Positions 28,765 through 35,866 of a stretch of DNA of 35,866 nucleotides are shown piece by piece. Position 1 is the first letter of the stretch; the number at the start of each line of letters is the position of its first letter. Source of the stretch: Propionibacteriales bacterium (GTDB lineage: Bacteria; Actinomycetota; Actinomycetes; Propionibacteriales; Nocardioidaceae); contig JAPLCC010000031.1 in NCBI GenBank assembly GCA_026392415.1, positions 1 through 35,866 of the forward strand. The letters run 5' to 3'. Position numbers and translations under genes: made by a program. The notes beneath the pieces are model-generated. The model did not search any database. It had not been told where the DNA came from and saw nothing but the letters and a program-made list of their open reading frames with translations.

Positions 28765-29870
28765 GCGGGCGATCCGGTCCCTTGGTGAGTGGCGATGGTG
28801 TGGGCGGCGGCGTCCCGCGCCCACGCGTCGGCGGCGAGGATGTCATCGAGGGAAAGCTGCTCACTCGAGGGTACGTCGTGGGCGGCTACTGCGCTGGCGA
28901 CCACGTCAACGATTCCGGTGAAGGGCAGCCGTCCGGCGCGGAAGGCCTCCACGGCGACCTCGTTGGCGGCGTTGTAGACGGCCGGCACGGTCGCACCGCG
29001 GGCGCCCGCGGAACGGGCCAGCGCGACCGCTGGGAACGCCTCGTCGTCGAGCGGGAAGAACTCCCAGGTCTCGGGCCGGGTCCAGTCGACCGCCGGAGCT
29101 GCATCGGGCACCCGGTCGGGCCACGTGAGCCCCAGGGCGATCGGGATCATCATCGTCGGCGGGCTGGCCTGCACCAGCGTGGATCCATCGACGAACTCGA
29201 CCATCGAGTGCACGACGCTCGTCGGGTGGACCACGACCTCGATCCGGTCGTAGGGGATGCCGAAGAGAAGGTGCGCCTCGATCACCTCGAGGCCCTTGTT
29301 GACCAGGGTGGCCGAGTTGATGGTGATGACGGGTCCCATGTCCCAGGTCGGGTGGTTGCCCGCTTCCTCGGGGGTGACCGAGGTGAGCTGGTCGCGGGTC
29401 CGCCCGCGGAAGGGTCCACCACTGGCCGTGAGCACCAGTCGTCGTACCTCGGCTGCGGAGCCCCCGCGCAGGCACTGCGCGAGCGCACTGTGCTCGGAGT
29501 CGACCGGGACGATCTGGCCGGGCCGCGCGCGTTCCAGCACCAACGGTCCGCCCATGACGAGCGACTCCTTGTTGGCGAGCGCGAGCGTGGTGCCGGCGTC
29601 GAGAGCGGCCAGCGTCGGACGGAGGCCGACCGCACCCGTGATGCCGTTGAGGACGACGTCGCAGGTCTCCTGCGCCGCGTCGACGCTCGCCTCCTCCCCC
29701 AGCCCGTGGAAGCGCGGGGAGAACTCCGCGACCTGCTGGTCGAAGAGGTCGGGGTTGCTGCCGCCGGCGGTCAGGCCGACGACGCGGAACCGGTCGGGGT
29801 TGGCGCGGACCAGATCAAGGGCCTGGGTGCCGATCGACCCCGTCGAGCCGAGGATGACGACGTCCTTCAC
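28761..29870 (-). CDS. dxr: 1-deoxy-D-xylulose 5-phosphate reductoisomerase (Dxr)
   Basis: Dxr converts DXP to MEP, the committed step of the non-mevalonate isoprenoid pathway, using NADPH and a divalent metal. The 369 residues have the nucleotide-binding GSTGSIG (residues 8-14), [12 protein letters not shown], the metal site [24 protein letters not shown] and [37 protein letters not shown] 29870 has GAGGA eight bases upstream, inside the end of meaB; the stop of meaB lies 10 bases upstream. The enzyme is the fosmidomycin target in other bacteria. Confidence 0.97.
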   Translation of the reverse strand: MKDVVILGSTGSIGTQALDLVRANPDRFRVVGLTAGGSNPDLFDQQVAEFSPRFHGLGEEASVDAAQETCDVVLNGITGAVGLRPTLAALDAGTTLALANKESLVMGGPLVLERARPGQIVPVDSEHSALAQCLRGGSAAEVRRLVLTASGGPFRGRTRDQLTSVTPEEAGNHPTWDMGPVITINSATLVNKGLEVIEAHLLFGIPYDRIEVVVHPTSVVHSMVEFVDGSTLVQASPPTMMIPIALGLTWPDRVPDAAPAVDWTRPETWEFFPLDDEAFPAVALARSAGARGATVPAVYNAANEVAVEAFRAGRLPFTGIVDVVASAVAAHDVPSSEQLSLDDILAADAWARDAAAHTIATHQGTGSPA

Positions 29871-29880
29871 ACGCTCATCC

Positions 29881-30858
29881 TCACAGCAGGCTGTCGGCGG
29901 CGGCGTAGGGGTCGGTGTCGCCAGCGACGACGGCCGCGGCGAGGTCGTCGAGGCGGTCGCTCTCGCCGACCGTTCCCCACCGGCGGCGCAACGCGGTCAT
30001 CGCGAGGGTCTCGATCTCGTTGCGGGCCCGGCGTACGCGACGCCTGGTGAGCTCACCACTCTCCAGCAACCAGGCGCCGTGCTCCTCGATCGCGTCGACC
30101 ACCTCCTCGACACCGTCGCCGGTGGAGGCAGTGGTCTTGAGCACGGGCGGCTTCCAGGCACCGTCGCGGCGCTCAGCCAGACCGAGCATCGAGCGCAGGT
30201 CGCGGCGTACCTTGTCGGCGCCCTCACGGTCGGCCTTGTTGACGACGTACAGGTCGCCGATCTCGAGGATCCCGGCCTTGGCCGCCTGGATGCCGTCACC
30301 CATGCCGGGCGCGAGGAGGACGATCGTGGTGTCGGCCTGGCCGGCCACCTCGACCTCGCTCTGGCCGACACCGACGGTCTCGACCAGGACGACGTCGAAG
30401 CCCGCGGCGTCGAGGACGCGCAGCGCCTGCGGAGTGGTCCAGGCCAACCCGCCGAGGTGGCCGCGGGCGGCCATCGAGCGGATGAAGACGCCGGGATCCA
30501 GGACGTGGTCGCCCATCCGGATCCGGTCGCCGAGCAGCGCGCCGCCCGAGAAGGGCGAGGACGGATCCACAGCGAGTACGGCGACCCGCTGGTCGCGGCG
30601 GCGCAGCTCGCCGATCAAGGCATTGGTCGAGGTGGACTTGCCGACGCCCGGAGAGCCGGTGAGTCCGATGATGCGGGCGTGCCCGGCGTACGGCGAAAGG
30701 ATCCGGGTCAGCTCGGGCAGCACCGGCGATTCGTCCTCGACCAGCGACACCAGGCGGCCGACTGAACGCGGATCGCCTTCGCGAGCCTTCTCCACCAATG
30801 CAGGAACGGCCGCCGCGGTGATCCCGCGGCGGCCGCCCTTGACGCTTTCGTCAGGCAA
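29881..30858 (-). CDS. meaB: MeaB-type GTPase, methylmalonyl-CoA mutase chaperone
   Basis: MeaB is a G3E-type GTPase that protects and reloads adenosylcobalamin-dependent mutases such as methylmalonyl-CoA mutase. The 325 residues have the P-loop GSPGVGKST (residues 68-76), [36 protein letters not shown], and NKAD ([13 protein letters not shown]). The start appears to be TTG 30858, with CGGA five bases upstream. A strong hairpin covers codons 8-18, so the real start may lie slightly downstream. It lies 18 bases after the thiolase stop. No mutase gene is in the window. Confidence 0.92.
   Translation of the reverse strand: MPDESVKGGRRGITAAAVPALVEKAREGDPRSVGRLVSLVEDESPVLPELTRILSPYAGHARIIGLTGSPGVGKSTSTNALIGELRRRDQRVAVLAVDPSSPFSGGALLGDRIRMGDHVLDPGVFIRSMAARGHLGGLAWTTPQALRVLDAAGFDVVLVETVGVGQSEVEVAGQADTTIVLLAPGMGDGIQAAKAGILEIGDLYVVNKADREGADKVRRDLRSMLGLAERRDGAWKPPVLKTTASTGDGVEEVVDAIEEHGAWLLESGELTRRRVRRARNEIETLAMTALRRRWGTVGESDRLDDLAAAVVAGDTDPYAAADSLL
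30807..30835 (-). terminator. Perfect 12-bp hairpin inside the meaB N-terminus
   Basis: cggccgccgcgg and ccgcggcggccg are separated by tgatc, about 42 bases after the thiolase stop. It looks like the thiolase terminator or attenuator running into the annotated meaB frame. No T-run follows. Confidence 0.5.
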
Positions 30859-30876
30859 CGTGTTCCGTCAGCCTGA

Positions 30877-32076
30877 TCAGTTGGCGGGAACCCGGATGAC
30901 GAGGGCGTCACCCTGACCGCCACCGCCACACAGCGCGGCGGCACCGACGCCGCCACCGCGACGCTGGAGCTCGAGCGCGAGGTGGAGCGTGATGCGGGCA
31001 CCGGATGCGCCGAGCGGGTGACCGATGGCGATGGCGCCGCCGTTGACGTTCACCTTCTCCTCCGGGATGCCGAGCGCACGGGCGGACTCGATGCCGACGG
31101 CAGCGAAGGCCTCGTTGAACTCGACCAGGTCGAGGTCGGCGACCGTGAGGCCGGCCTTGTCGAGGGCCTTCTGCGTCGCGTTGGCCGGCTGCAGCTGGAG
31201 CGTGGAGTCCGGACCGGCGACCTGGCCGTGGCTGACGATCTCGGCGAGGATCGGCAGACCGAGCTCCTCGGCCTTCTTCTTGCTCGTCACGACGACGACG
31301 GCCGCACCGTCGGAGATCTGCGAAGCGGAACCGGCGGTGATCGTGCCGGTCTTGGAGAACGCGGGCCGCAGGCCCGAGAGCGACTCGGCGGTGGTGTCGC
31401 CGCGGACACCCTCGTCGGCGCTGATGACGACCGGGTCGCCCTTGCGCTGCGGGATGCTCACGGGAACGATCTCGTCGTCGAAGACGCCGTTCTTCTGTCC
31501 AGCGGCAGCGAGCTGGTGCGAACGGGCCGAGAACTCGTCCTGCTCCTCGCGGCTCAACGGGTTGTCACGCTCGGCGTTGACGGCCTCGGTGAGGTTGCCC
31601 ATCGCCTGGGTGGTGGTCTGGTCGTAGAGGGCGTCGTAGGCCATCGAGTCGACGAGCGCGACGTCGCCGTACTTGAAGCCCTCGCGGCTCTTGGGGAGCA
31701 GGTGAGGAGCGTTGGTCATCGACTCCATGCCACCGGCGACGACGATCTCGGCCTCACCGGAGCGGATCAGCTGGTCGGCCTGGGCGATCGCGTTGATGCC
31801 CGAGAGGCAGACCTTGTTGATGGTGATCGACGGGACGTTCAGCGGCAGGCCACCCGCGATACCGGCGGTGCGGGCGGGGTTCTGGCCCGCGCCGGCCTGG
31901 AGGACCTGGCCGAGGATGAGGTAGTCAACCTGCTCCGGCGCAACGCCGCTCTTCTCGAGCGCGCCCTTGATGGCGACACCTGCGAGGTCGGCGGCCGAGA
32001 AGGACTTGAGCCCTCCGAGCAGGCGGCCGATCGGGGTACGCGCCCCGGCGACGATGACGGTGGGGTTGTCGGACAT
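30877..32076 (-). CDS. Acetyl-CoA C-acetyltransferase (thiolase)
   Basis: This thiolase joins two acetyl-CoA to acetoacetyl-CoA or splits beta-ketoacyl-CoA. The 399 residues have the nucleophile Cys90 in [13 protein letters not shown], the catalytic [25 protein letters not shown] with the active His, and the second cysteine in [11 protein letters not shown]. The length is usual for tetrameric thiolases. ATG 32076 has GGAGG five bases upstream. It is divergent from the methylmalonyl-CoA epimerase, with 193 bases between. It may supply acetoacetyl-CoA to an ethylmalonyl-CoA or polyhydroxybutyrate route. A beta-oxidation role cannot be excluded. Confidence 0.95.
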   Translation of the reverse strand: MSDNPTVIVAGARTPIGRLLGGLKSFSAADLAGVAIKGALEKSGVAPEQVDYLILGQVLQAGAGQNPARTAGIAGGLPLNVPSITINKVCLSGINAIAQADQLIRSGEAEIVVAGGMESMTNAPHLLPKSREGFKYGDVALVDSMAYDALYDQTTTQAMGNLTEAVNAERDNPLSREEQDEFSARSHQLAAAGQKNGVFDDEIVPVSIPQRKGDPVVISADEGVRGDTTAESLSGLRPAFSKTGTITAGSASQISDGAAVVVVTSKKKAEELGLPILAEIVSHGQVAGPDSTLQLQPANATQKALDKAGLTVADLDLVEFNEAFAAVGIESARALGIPEEKVNVNGGAIAIGHPLGASGARITLHLALELQRRGGGVGAAALCGGGGQGDALVIRVPAN

Positions 32077-32124
32077 TGCTGCCTCCGTGAAATGAACCAT
32101 TGAAAGGAACAGGGTGACGATGGA

Positions 32125-32160
32125 GTTCGGGAACCGTTCCACCGAACCTCATCAACACTA
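32125..32160 (-). promoter_or_regulatory. Candidate operator and -10 of the thiolase gene
   Basis: The minus strand has TAGTGT (32160-32155), and just downstream an imperfect inverted repeat (32125-32147: gttcgg-gaac and gttcca-ccgaac with two extra bases in one arm) around a GGAAC-C-GTTCC centre. The regulator is unknown. Confidence 0.35.
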
Positions 32161-32256
32161 CTCGCGGGTCACGTGGCCCGGCGAGGTGTCTCGGCAGCGC
32201 CCGACTGAGGCACTCGTCACAGCCGGACAGGCATCGGCAGGCGGTGCGGACTTCGG

Positions 32257-32262
32257 CACAAT
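32257..32262 (+). promoter_or_regulatory. Candidate leaderless promoter -10 of the epimerase gene
   Basis: CACAAT, one base off TANNNT, is followed by seven bases (gggcctc) and the ATG at 32270. No Shine-Dalgarno is visible. Confidence 0.4.
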
Positions 32263-32269
32263 GGGCCTC

Positions 32270-32713
32270 ATGAGCCTTGACCTGCCGAAGCACCTGTTCA
32301 CCGCGATCGACCACGTCGGCATCGCCGTGCCCGATCTCGACGTCGCGATCGCGTTCTACCGCGACAACTTCGGCATGGTCGCCGTGCACGAGGAGACCAA
32401 CGAGGAGCAGGGCGTCCGCGAGGCGATGGTCGCGGTGGGCGACTCGGGATCCTGCATCCAGCTGCTCGCCCCGCTCAACGAGGACTCCACGATCGCGAAG
32501 TTCCTCGACCGCAGCGGCCCCGGCCTCCAGCAGCTCGCCTACCGGGTCACCGACCTCGACCAGGTCTCGACCATCCTGCGTGAGCGCGGTCTCCGTCTGC
32601 TCTACCCGGAGCCCAAGCGCGGCACCGCCAACAGCCGCATCAACTTCATCCACCCGAAGGACGCCGGCGGCGTGCTGGTGGAGCTGGTGGAGCCTTCGGC
32701 CGACGCCCACTGA
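32270..32713 (+). CDS. Methylmalonyl-CoA epimerase (with an altered metal site)
   Basis: This enzyme interconverts the (S) and (R) epimers of methylmalonyl-CoA in propionyl-CoA metabolism. The 147-residue glyoxalase-like protein has IDHVGIAVPDLD (His15), CIQLLAPL (Gln64), NEEQGVREAM, the RINFIHPKD block and VELVE (Glu138). Against the Propionibacterium shermanii enzyme, from memory (ligands His12, Gln65, His91, Glu141), the LHH pair that carries His91 is LQQ here (residues 86-88, Gln88). One metal ligand is therefore replaced. ATG 32270 is preferred over ATG 32261, as it sits seven bases from CACAAT. Confidence 0.9.
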   Translation: MSLDLPKHLFTAIDHVGIAVPDLDVAIAFYRDNFGMVAVHEETNEEQGVREAMVAVGDSGSCIQLLAPLNEDSTIAKFLDRSGPGLQQLAYRVTDLDQVSTILRERGLRLLYPEPKRGTANSRINFIHPKDAGGVLVELVEPSADAH

Positions 32714-32722
32714 CGGACGCGA

Positions 32723-33571
32723 TCACGCCCAACGAAACAGGAGCCCGTCCCCGGGGCGGAGCTGGGCAAGCAGGTCGGTGTCGGCATCGACGACGACACC
32801 GACCACGGGATAGCCGCCCGTGACCGGGTGGTCGGCCCCGAACACGACGGGTTCGCCGTTCGGTGGCACCTGGATCGCGCCGCGCATCGCGCCCTCGCTC
32901 GGGAGCTGGCCACGGTCGGCGCAGGTGAAGGGCGCGCCCTCCAGTCGCAGGCCCACGCGGTCACTCGCGCCACCCACCCGCCATGTCTGCGCGACGAGGT
33001 GGTCAGCGTCGGCGACCCAGTCGTCGCGCGGTCCACGGACGACGCGGAGGACCGGCTGGTCGCCGTACTGCTGCGGCGCGACGGCATCGACGAGCAGGTC
33101 GCCCCGGACCGCGTCGCCGATCTGCAACCGGTCACCCACGGCGAGCGGAGCCGGGCCGAGGCCGGCGAGGGTGTCCCGCGACCGGGATCCCAGCAGGGAC
33201 GGGACGTCGACGCCGCCGCGCACTGCGAGGTAGGACCGCAGACCGGAGACCGGAGTTCCGAGGCGGAGTCGCTGCCCGGGGCGCAGTGCGAGCACGGCAC
33301 CGGTCGGTTCGACACGGTCGTCGAGATGCAGGGACACCGGCGCGCCCGTCACGCACGCCCACACGACCGACGTGACCTCGAGCTCCAGCCCGCCGAGAGT
33401 CACCTCGAGCGCTGCCGCCCCGTCGCGGTTGCCCAGCAACCGGTTGCCCAGCGCGTACGCCGCCCGATCAGCCGCGCCGCTGGAGCCGACCCCGATCGCG
33501 CCGTGGCCTGGCCGGCCAGCGTCCTGCACCAGGGCCGGGCCGCCGACGGCGAGCACGACCAGTTCAGCCAT
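32723..33571 (-). CDS. pxpC: 5-oxoprolinase subunit C (biotin-dependent carboxyltransferase-like)
   Basis: PxpC, with PxpA and PxpB, hydrolyses 5-oxoproline to glutamate with ATP. The 282-residue protein is the KipA/AHS2 type: [29 protein letters not shown] at the N-terminus, [19 protein letters not shown], then [25 protein letters not shown] and [19 protein letters not shown]. Length is slightly below the usual 290-320. ATG 33571 overlaps the pxpB end by eight bases. It is the last gene of a three-gene operon and is convergent with the epimerase gene, nine bases away. Confidence 0.93.
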   Translation of the reverse strand: MAELVVLAVGGPALVQDAGRPGHGAIGVGSSGAADRAAYALGNRLLGNRDGAAALEVTLGGLELEVTSVVWACVTGAPVSLHLDDRVEPTGAVLALRPGQRLRLGTPVSGLRSYLAVRGGVDVPSLLGSRSRDTLAGLGPAPLAVGDRLQIGDAVRGDLLVDAVAPQQYGDQPVLRVVRGPRDDWVADADHLVAQTWRVGGASDRVGLRLEGAPFTCADRGQLPSEGAMRGAIQVPPNGEPVVFGADHPVTGGYPVVGVVVDADTDLLAQLRPGDGLLFRWA

Positions 33572-34211
33572 CGGTTGCCTCGAACCGCACCGTGACGCCG
33601 GCGCCCAGGAGGGCCGGCGGATCCCGCTCGAGGTCCCACAGCACCGTGTCGGTCCGCCCGATCAGCTGCCATCCACCGGGCGAGGGCCGCGGGTAGATGC
33701 CGCTGAACTCGCCAGCCAGACCGACCGCGCCCGCCGGCACGCTCGTGCGGGGTTGGTCGCGGCGCGGGACCTGCAGCCGTGGGTCGCCGCCGACGAGATA
33801 GGCGAACCCCGGCGCGAACCCGCCGAACGCCACCCGCCACGGGGTGCTCGTGTGCGCAGCGACGACCTCGTCCTCGGTCAGACCCGTGAGGCTCGCCACC
33901 GCGGCCAGGTCCGGGCCGTCGTACTGCACAGGGATGACGACCTCCTCGGGTGGTCCCTGACGAAAAGCACCCGAATCCGCTGGTTCCAGGTGCTTTTCGT
34001 CAGGGACTATCGCGCGCAGCGCGTCGAGAGTGATGCCGGGGCGGGCGACGAGCAGCACCGTCCGCGCTCCGGGTACGACGTCCGCGACCAGGTCGTCGAC
34101 CCGCGCCGCCACGGCGGGGTCGGCGCGCAGGGCGTCGACGTACGCGACCACGGCCGCGGTGTCGGCCAGTTCGAGGAGCAGGCCGCGGTCGCCGTACGGC
34201 AAGGCCTTCAC
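33564..34211 (-). CDS. pxpB: 5-oxoprolinase subunit B (AHS1/KipI type)
   Basis: PxpB is the second 5-oxoprolinase subunit. The 215-residue protein has the allophanate-hydrolase-subunit-1 fold: a [11 protein letters not shown] start and the signature [13 protein letters not shown], then [34 protein letters not shown]. Residues 69-87, [19 protein letters not shown], are encoded by a perfect 19-bp inverted repeat and its spacer, lying in the linker between domains. The frame is intact. GTG 34211 overlaps the pxpA stop as GTGA, indicating coupling. Confidence 0.93.
   Translation of the reverse strand: MKALPYGDRGLLLELADTAAVVAYVDALRADPAVAARVDDLVADVVPGARTVLLVARPGITLDALRAIVPDEKHLEPADSGAFRQGPPEEVVIPVQYDGPDLAAVASLTGLTEDEVVAAHTSTPWRVAFGGFAPGFAYLVGGDPRLQVPRRDQPRTSVPAGAVGLAGEFSGIYPRPSPGGWQLIGRTDTVLWDLERDPPALLGAGVTVRFEATDG
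33953..34007. repeat. Perfect 19-bp inverted repeat inside pxpB
   Basis: gtccctgacgaaaagcacc (33953-33971) and its exact complement ggtgcttttcgtcagggac (33989-34007) enclose a 17-base spacer. The arms are less GC-rich than the surrounding gene. It is read through in frame as part of PxpB. It resembles a palindromic element inserted into a coding region, but only one copy lies in this window. Confidence 0.75.
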
Positions 34212-34960
34212 GGCGAAGGGCTCGCGAACGCCTCCACCGCGATCGCGGCGTCGGACAACGCGGCACGCACCGCGGCCGCCGAGGTGGCCGCACCCGGCGA
34301 GTCACCGTGGATGCACAGGGAGCGGACTGATCCTGAGGTCGCGAGGCGCACTGCCTGCGCCGCAACGGCGGCCGGGTCGACCAGCACCGCACCCGGTTGC
34401 GATCGCGGCACCAGACCACCCTGGGGAAGGTAGGCCCGGTCGGCGAATCCCTCGGCGACGGTCGGCAGTCCGGCCGCGGCTACGCGGTCGAGGAACGGCG
34501 ACCCGGCGAGGCCGAGGACGGGCAGTCCACCGAACGCCAGGACCGCCGCGATCACGGCGTCCGCCTGCGCATCATGGCTGCTGACCGCGTGGTAGAGCGC
34601 ACCATGGGGCTTGAGATGAGCGACCACTCCCCCAGCCGCTGCCGCGATCCCGGCGAGTGCCGACAGCTGGTAGAGGACCTCGGCCTCGAGTTCGTCGGGC
34701 GAGATGTCGATGAACCGCCGGCCGAAGCCTGCGAGATCGCGATAACCGACCTGGGCGCCGATCGCCACGCCGTGCTCCACCGCCAGGGCGCACGTACGAC
34801 GCAAGGTGAGCGGGTCTCCCGCGTGGAACCCGCAGGCGACATTGGCGCTGGTGAGGTGGGGCAACAGTGCCGCATCGTCGCCGAGGTCCCAGCGACCGAA
34901 GGATTCGCCCACGTCGGCGTTGAGGTCGATCGTGGACGGGCAACCCGGTGGCAACGTCAC
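34208..34960 (-). CDS. pxpA: 5-oxoprolinase subunit A (LamB/YcsF family)
   Basis: PxpA is the catalytic subunit of prokaryotic 5-oxoprolinase. The 250 residues have the family motifs [37 protein letters not shown] and [12 protein letters not shown], with the metal and substrate His/Asp residues. GTG 34960 is the start. A CACGAT seven bases upstream could be a leaderless promoter, although weak. It opens the operon pxpA-pxpB-pxpC with both overlaps being GTGA or an 8-base overlap. Confidence 0.95.
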   Translation of the reverse strand: MTLPPGCPSTIDLNADVGESFGRWDLGDDAALLPHLTSANVACGFHAGDPLTLRRTCALAVEHGVAIGAQVGYRDLAGFGRRFIDISPDELEAEVLYQLSALAGIAAAAGGVVAHLKPHGALYHAVSSHDAQADAVIAAVLAFGGLPVLGLAGSPFLDRVAAAGLPTVAEGFADRAYLPQGGLVPRSQPGAVLVDPAAVAAQAVRLATSGSVRSLCIHGDSPGAATSAAAVRAALSDAAIAVEAFASPSP

Positions 34961-34967
34961 AAGGCCT

Positions 34968-34973
34968 ATCGTG
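34968..34973 (-). promoter_or_regulatory. Weak candidate -10 of the pxpABC operon
   Basis: CACGAT on the minus strand is seven bases before the pxpA GTG. It differs from TANNNT at the first base, so support is low. Confidence 0.25.
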
Positions 34974-35052
34974 GCCCATCGACGCGCCCCTGACAGGCGT
35001 ACGGCGTCCCGGCGCCGAATGAGACAACGGTCACGAAGACACCCTCGGGCGG

Positions 35053-35069
35053 TTACTCATGGGTAATCT
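35053..35069 (+). promoter_or_regulatory. Candidate operator and -10 of ccr
   Basis: TTACTCATGGGTAA (35053-35066) is an imperfect 14-base palindrome with two mismatched positions. It overlaps TAATCT (35064-35069), a good -10, so transcription would start near 35076. A regulator bound here would block it. The regulator is unknown; the motif resembles fatty-acid regulator sites only loosely. Confidence 0.45.
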
Positions 35070-35132
35070 TCGCCGCGGCCGTGCCCAATTTGCGATTGCC
35101 ACCCCCGATTCAGAACCAGGGAGACAACGACC

Positions 35133-35866
35133 GTGCAGCACATCCTCGACGCCATCGTCGCTGAAGACGCCTCTTCGCAGGACTTCGCGAACCTGGCCCT
35201 TCCGGAGTCCTATCGAGCCGTGACCGTCCACAAGGACGAGGTCAACATGTTCGAGGGCCAGGCCTCCCGGGACAAGGACCCCCGCAAGTCGCTGCACGTC
35301 GAGGACGTGCCGCTGCCCGAGCTCGGTCCGGGCGAGGTCTTCGTCGGCGTCATGGCCTCCGCGATCAACTACAACACCGTGTGGACCTCGATCTTCGAGC
35401 CCGTCTCCACCTTCGGGTTCCTCGAGCGCTACGGCCGCCTCTCGGAGCTCACCAAGCGCCACGACCTGCCGTACCACATCGTCGGCTCCGACCTGTCCGG
35501 CGTCGTCCTCCGCACCGGCCCCGGCGTGACCAAGTGGAAGCCCGGCGACCGCGTCGTCGCACACTGCCTCTCGGTCGAGATGGAGTCCGCTGACGGCCAC
35601 GACGACTCGATGATGGACCCCGAGCAGCGCATCTGGGGTTTTGAGACCAACTTCGGCGGCCTCGCCGAGGTCGCGATGGTCAAGGCCAACCAGCTCATGC
35701 CCAAGCCCGAGCACCTCACCTGGGAAGAAGCCGCAGCTCCCGGCCTGGTGAACTCCACCGCCTACCGCCAGCTGGTCTCCAAGAACGGCGGCAACATGAA
35801 GCAGGGCGACAACGTCCTGATCTGGGGCGCCTCCGGCGGCCTCGGCGGCTTCGCGACGCAGTACGC
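35133..35866 (+). CDS. ccrA: Crotonyl-CoA carboxylase/reductase, 5' part (cut by the window end)
   Basis: Ccr converts crotonyl-CoA to ethylmalonyl-CoA with NADPH and CO2, the key step of the ethylmalonyl-CoA pathway. Some homologues supply extender units for polyketides. The first 244 residues are visible. They include PESYRAVTVHKDEVNMFEG, the zinc-alcohol-dehydrogenase-like NYNTVWTSIFEPVS and YHIVGSDLSGVVLRTGPGV, and at the window edge the NADPH-binding GASGGLGGFATQY. GTG 35133 has AGGGAG nine bases upstream (35118-35123). Ccr rather than an ordinary quinone reductase is supported by the N-terminal extension and the NYNTVW segment. Confidence 0.93.
   Translation, partial: MQHILDAIVAEDASSQDFANLALPESYRAVTVHKDEVNMFEGQASRDKDPRKSLHVEDVPLPELGPGEVFVGVMASAINYNTVWTSIFEPVSTFGFLERYGRLSELTKRHDLPYHIVGSDLSGVVLRTGPGVTKWKPGDRVVAHCLSVEMESADGHDDSMMDPEQRIWGFETNFGGLAEVAMVKANQLMPKPEHLTWEEAAAPGLVNSTAYRQLVSKNGGNMKQGDNVLIWGASGGLGGFATQY

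Noticed and set aside
28782..30765. Plus-strand open frames opposite dxr and meaB
   Set aside because: Low-complexity shadows of well-conserved minus-strand enzymes.

Overview
The window is dense, GC-rich DNA with many GTG and TTG starts, and its gene content points to an actinobacterium. The best guess is Nocardioidaceae (Nocardioides-like). This is inferred from the rimP-nusA-ylxR-infB-rbfA-truB block, the dxr-rip1-ispG-GNAT block familiar from Mycobacterium, the epimerase/thiolase/MeaB trio and a crotonyl-CoA carboxylase/reductase. No database search was possible.

Layout. 1-111: tail of an IS481-like transposase whose stop codon overlaps the dapB stop codon. 108-4861: dapB (-), a small methyltransferase (+), a BCCT osmolyte transporter (+) and an M16 zinc peptidase (-). 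4858-7512: pnp and rpsO (-). 7691-10239: a lone molybdopterin oxidoreductase and the ribosome-rescue factor arfB (+). 10248-18600: the translation and transcription block on the minus strand, read as rimP, nusA, ylxR, infB, rbfA, truB, ribF, then a six-span membrane protein. 18671-19620: a divergent pair, a Tat lipoprotein and a ferritin-like DUF4439 protein. 19621-19882: non-coding, with an elaborate stem structure between convergent genes. 19883-24575 (-): FAD oxidoreductase, DoxX protein, proS and a HAD hydrolase. 24724-25341 (+): a TetR regulator with a clear operator in the divergent promoter. 25355-29870 (-): dxr, rip1, ispG and a GNAT protein, i.e. two steps of isoprenoid precursor synthesis plus a site-2 protease. 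29881-32713: meaB and a thiolase (-) and methylmalonyl-CoA epimerase (+). 32723-34960 (-): pxpA-pxpB-pxpC, 5-oxoprolinase. 35133-end (+): the start of ccr, crotonyl-CoA carboxylase/reductase, cut by the window edge.

How the genes work together. Most of the window is core machinery: ribosome maturation and initiation (rimP, rbfA, infB, truB, rpsO), RNA turnover (pnp), ribosome rescue (arfB) and tRNA charging (proS). The right-hand part serves acyl-CoA chemistry: thiolase, epimerase, the mutase chaperone MeaB and Ccr fit ethylmalonyl-CoA or propionyl-CoA metabolism.

The most interesting non-coding signals are four. (1) The infB leader has a cascade of three mini-ORFs overlapping by ATGA, followed by a hairpin that puts the infB Shine-Dalgarno in its loop. 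(2) A perfect 19-bp inverted repeat lies inside the pxpB reading frame. (3) A recurring -10-like TANNNT hexamer sits 6-7 nt before the start codon of several genes, the signature of leaderless mRNAs. (4) A branched stem element lies at 19667-19736. No CRISPR array, tRNA or rRNA gene was seen.
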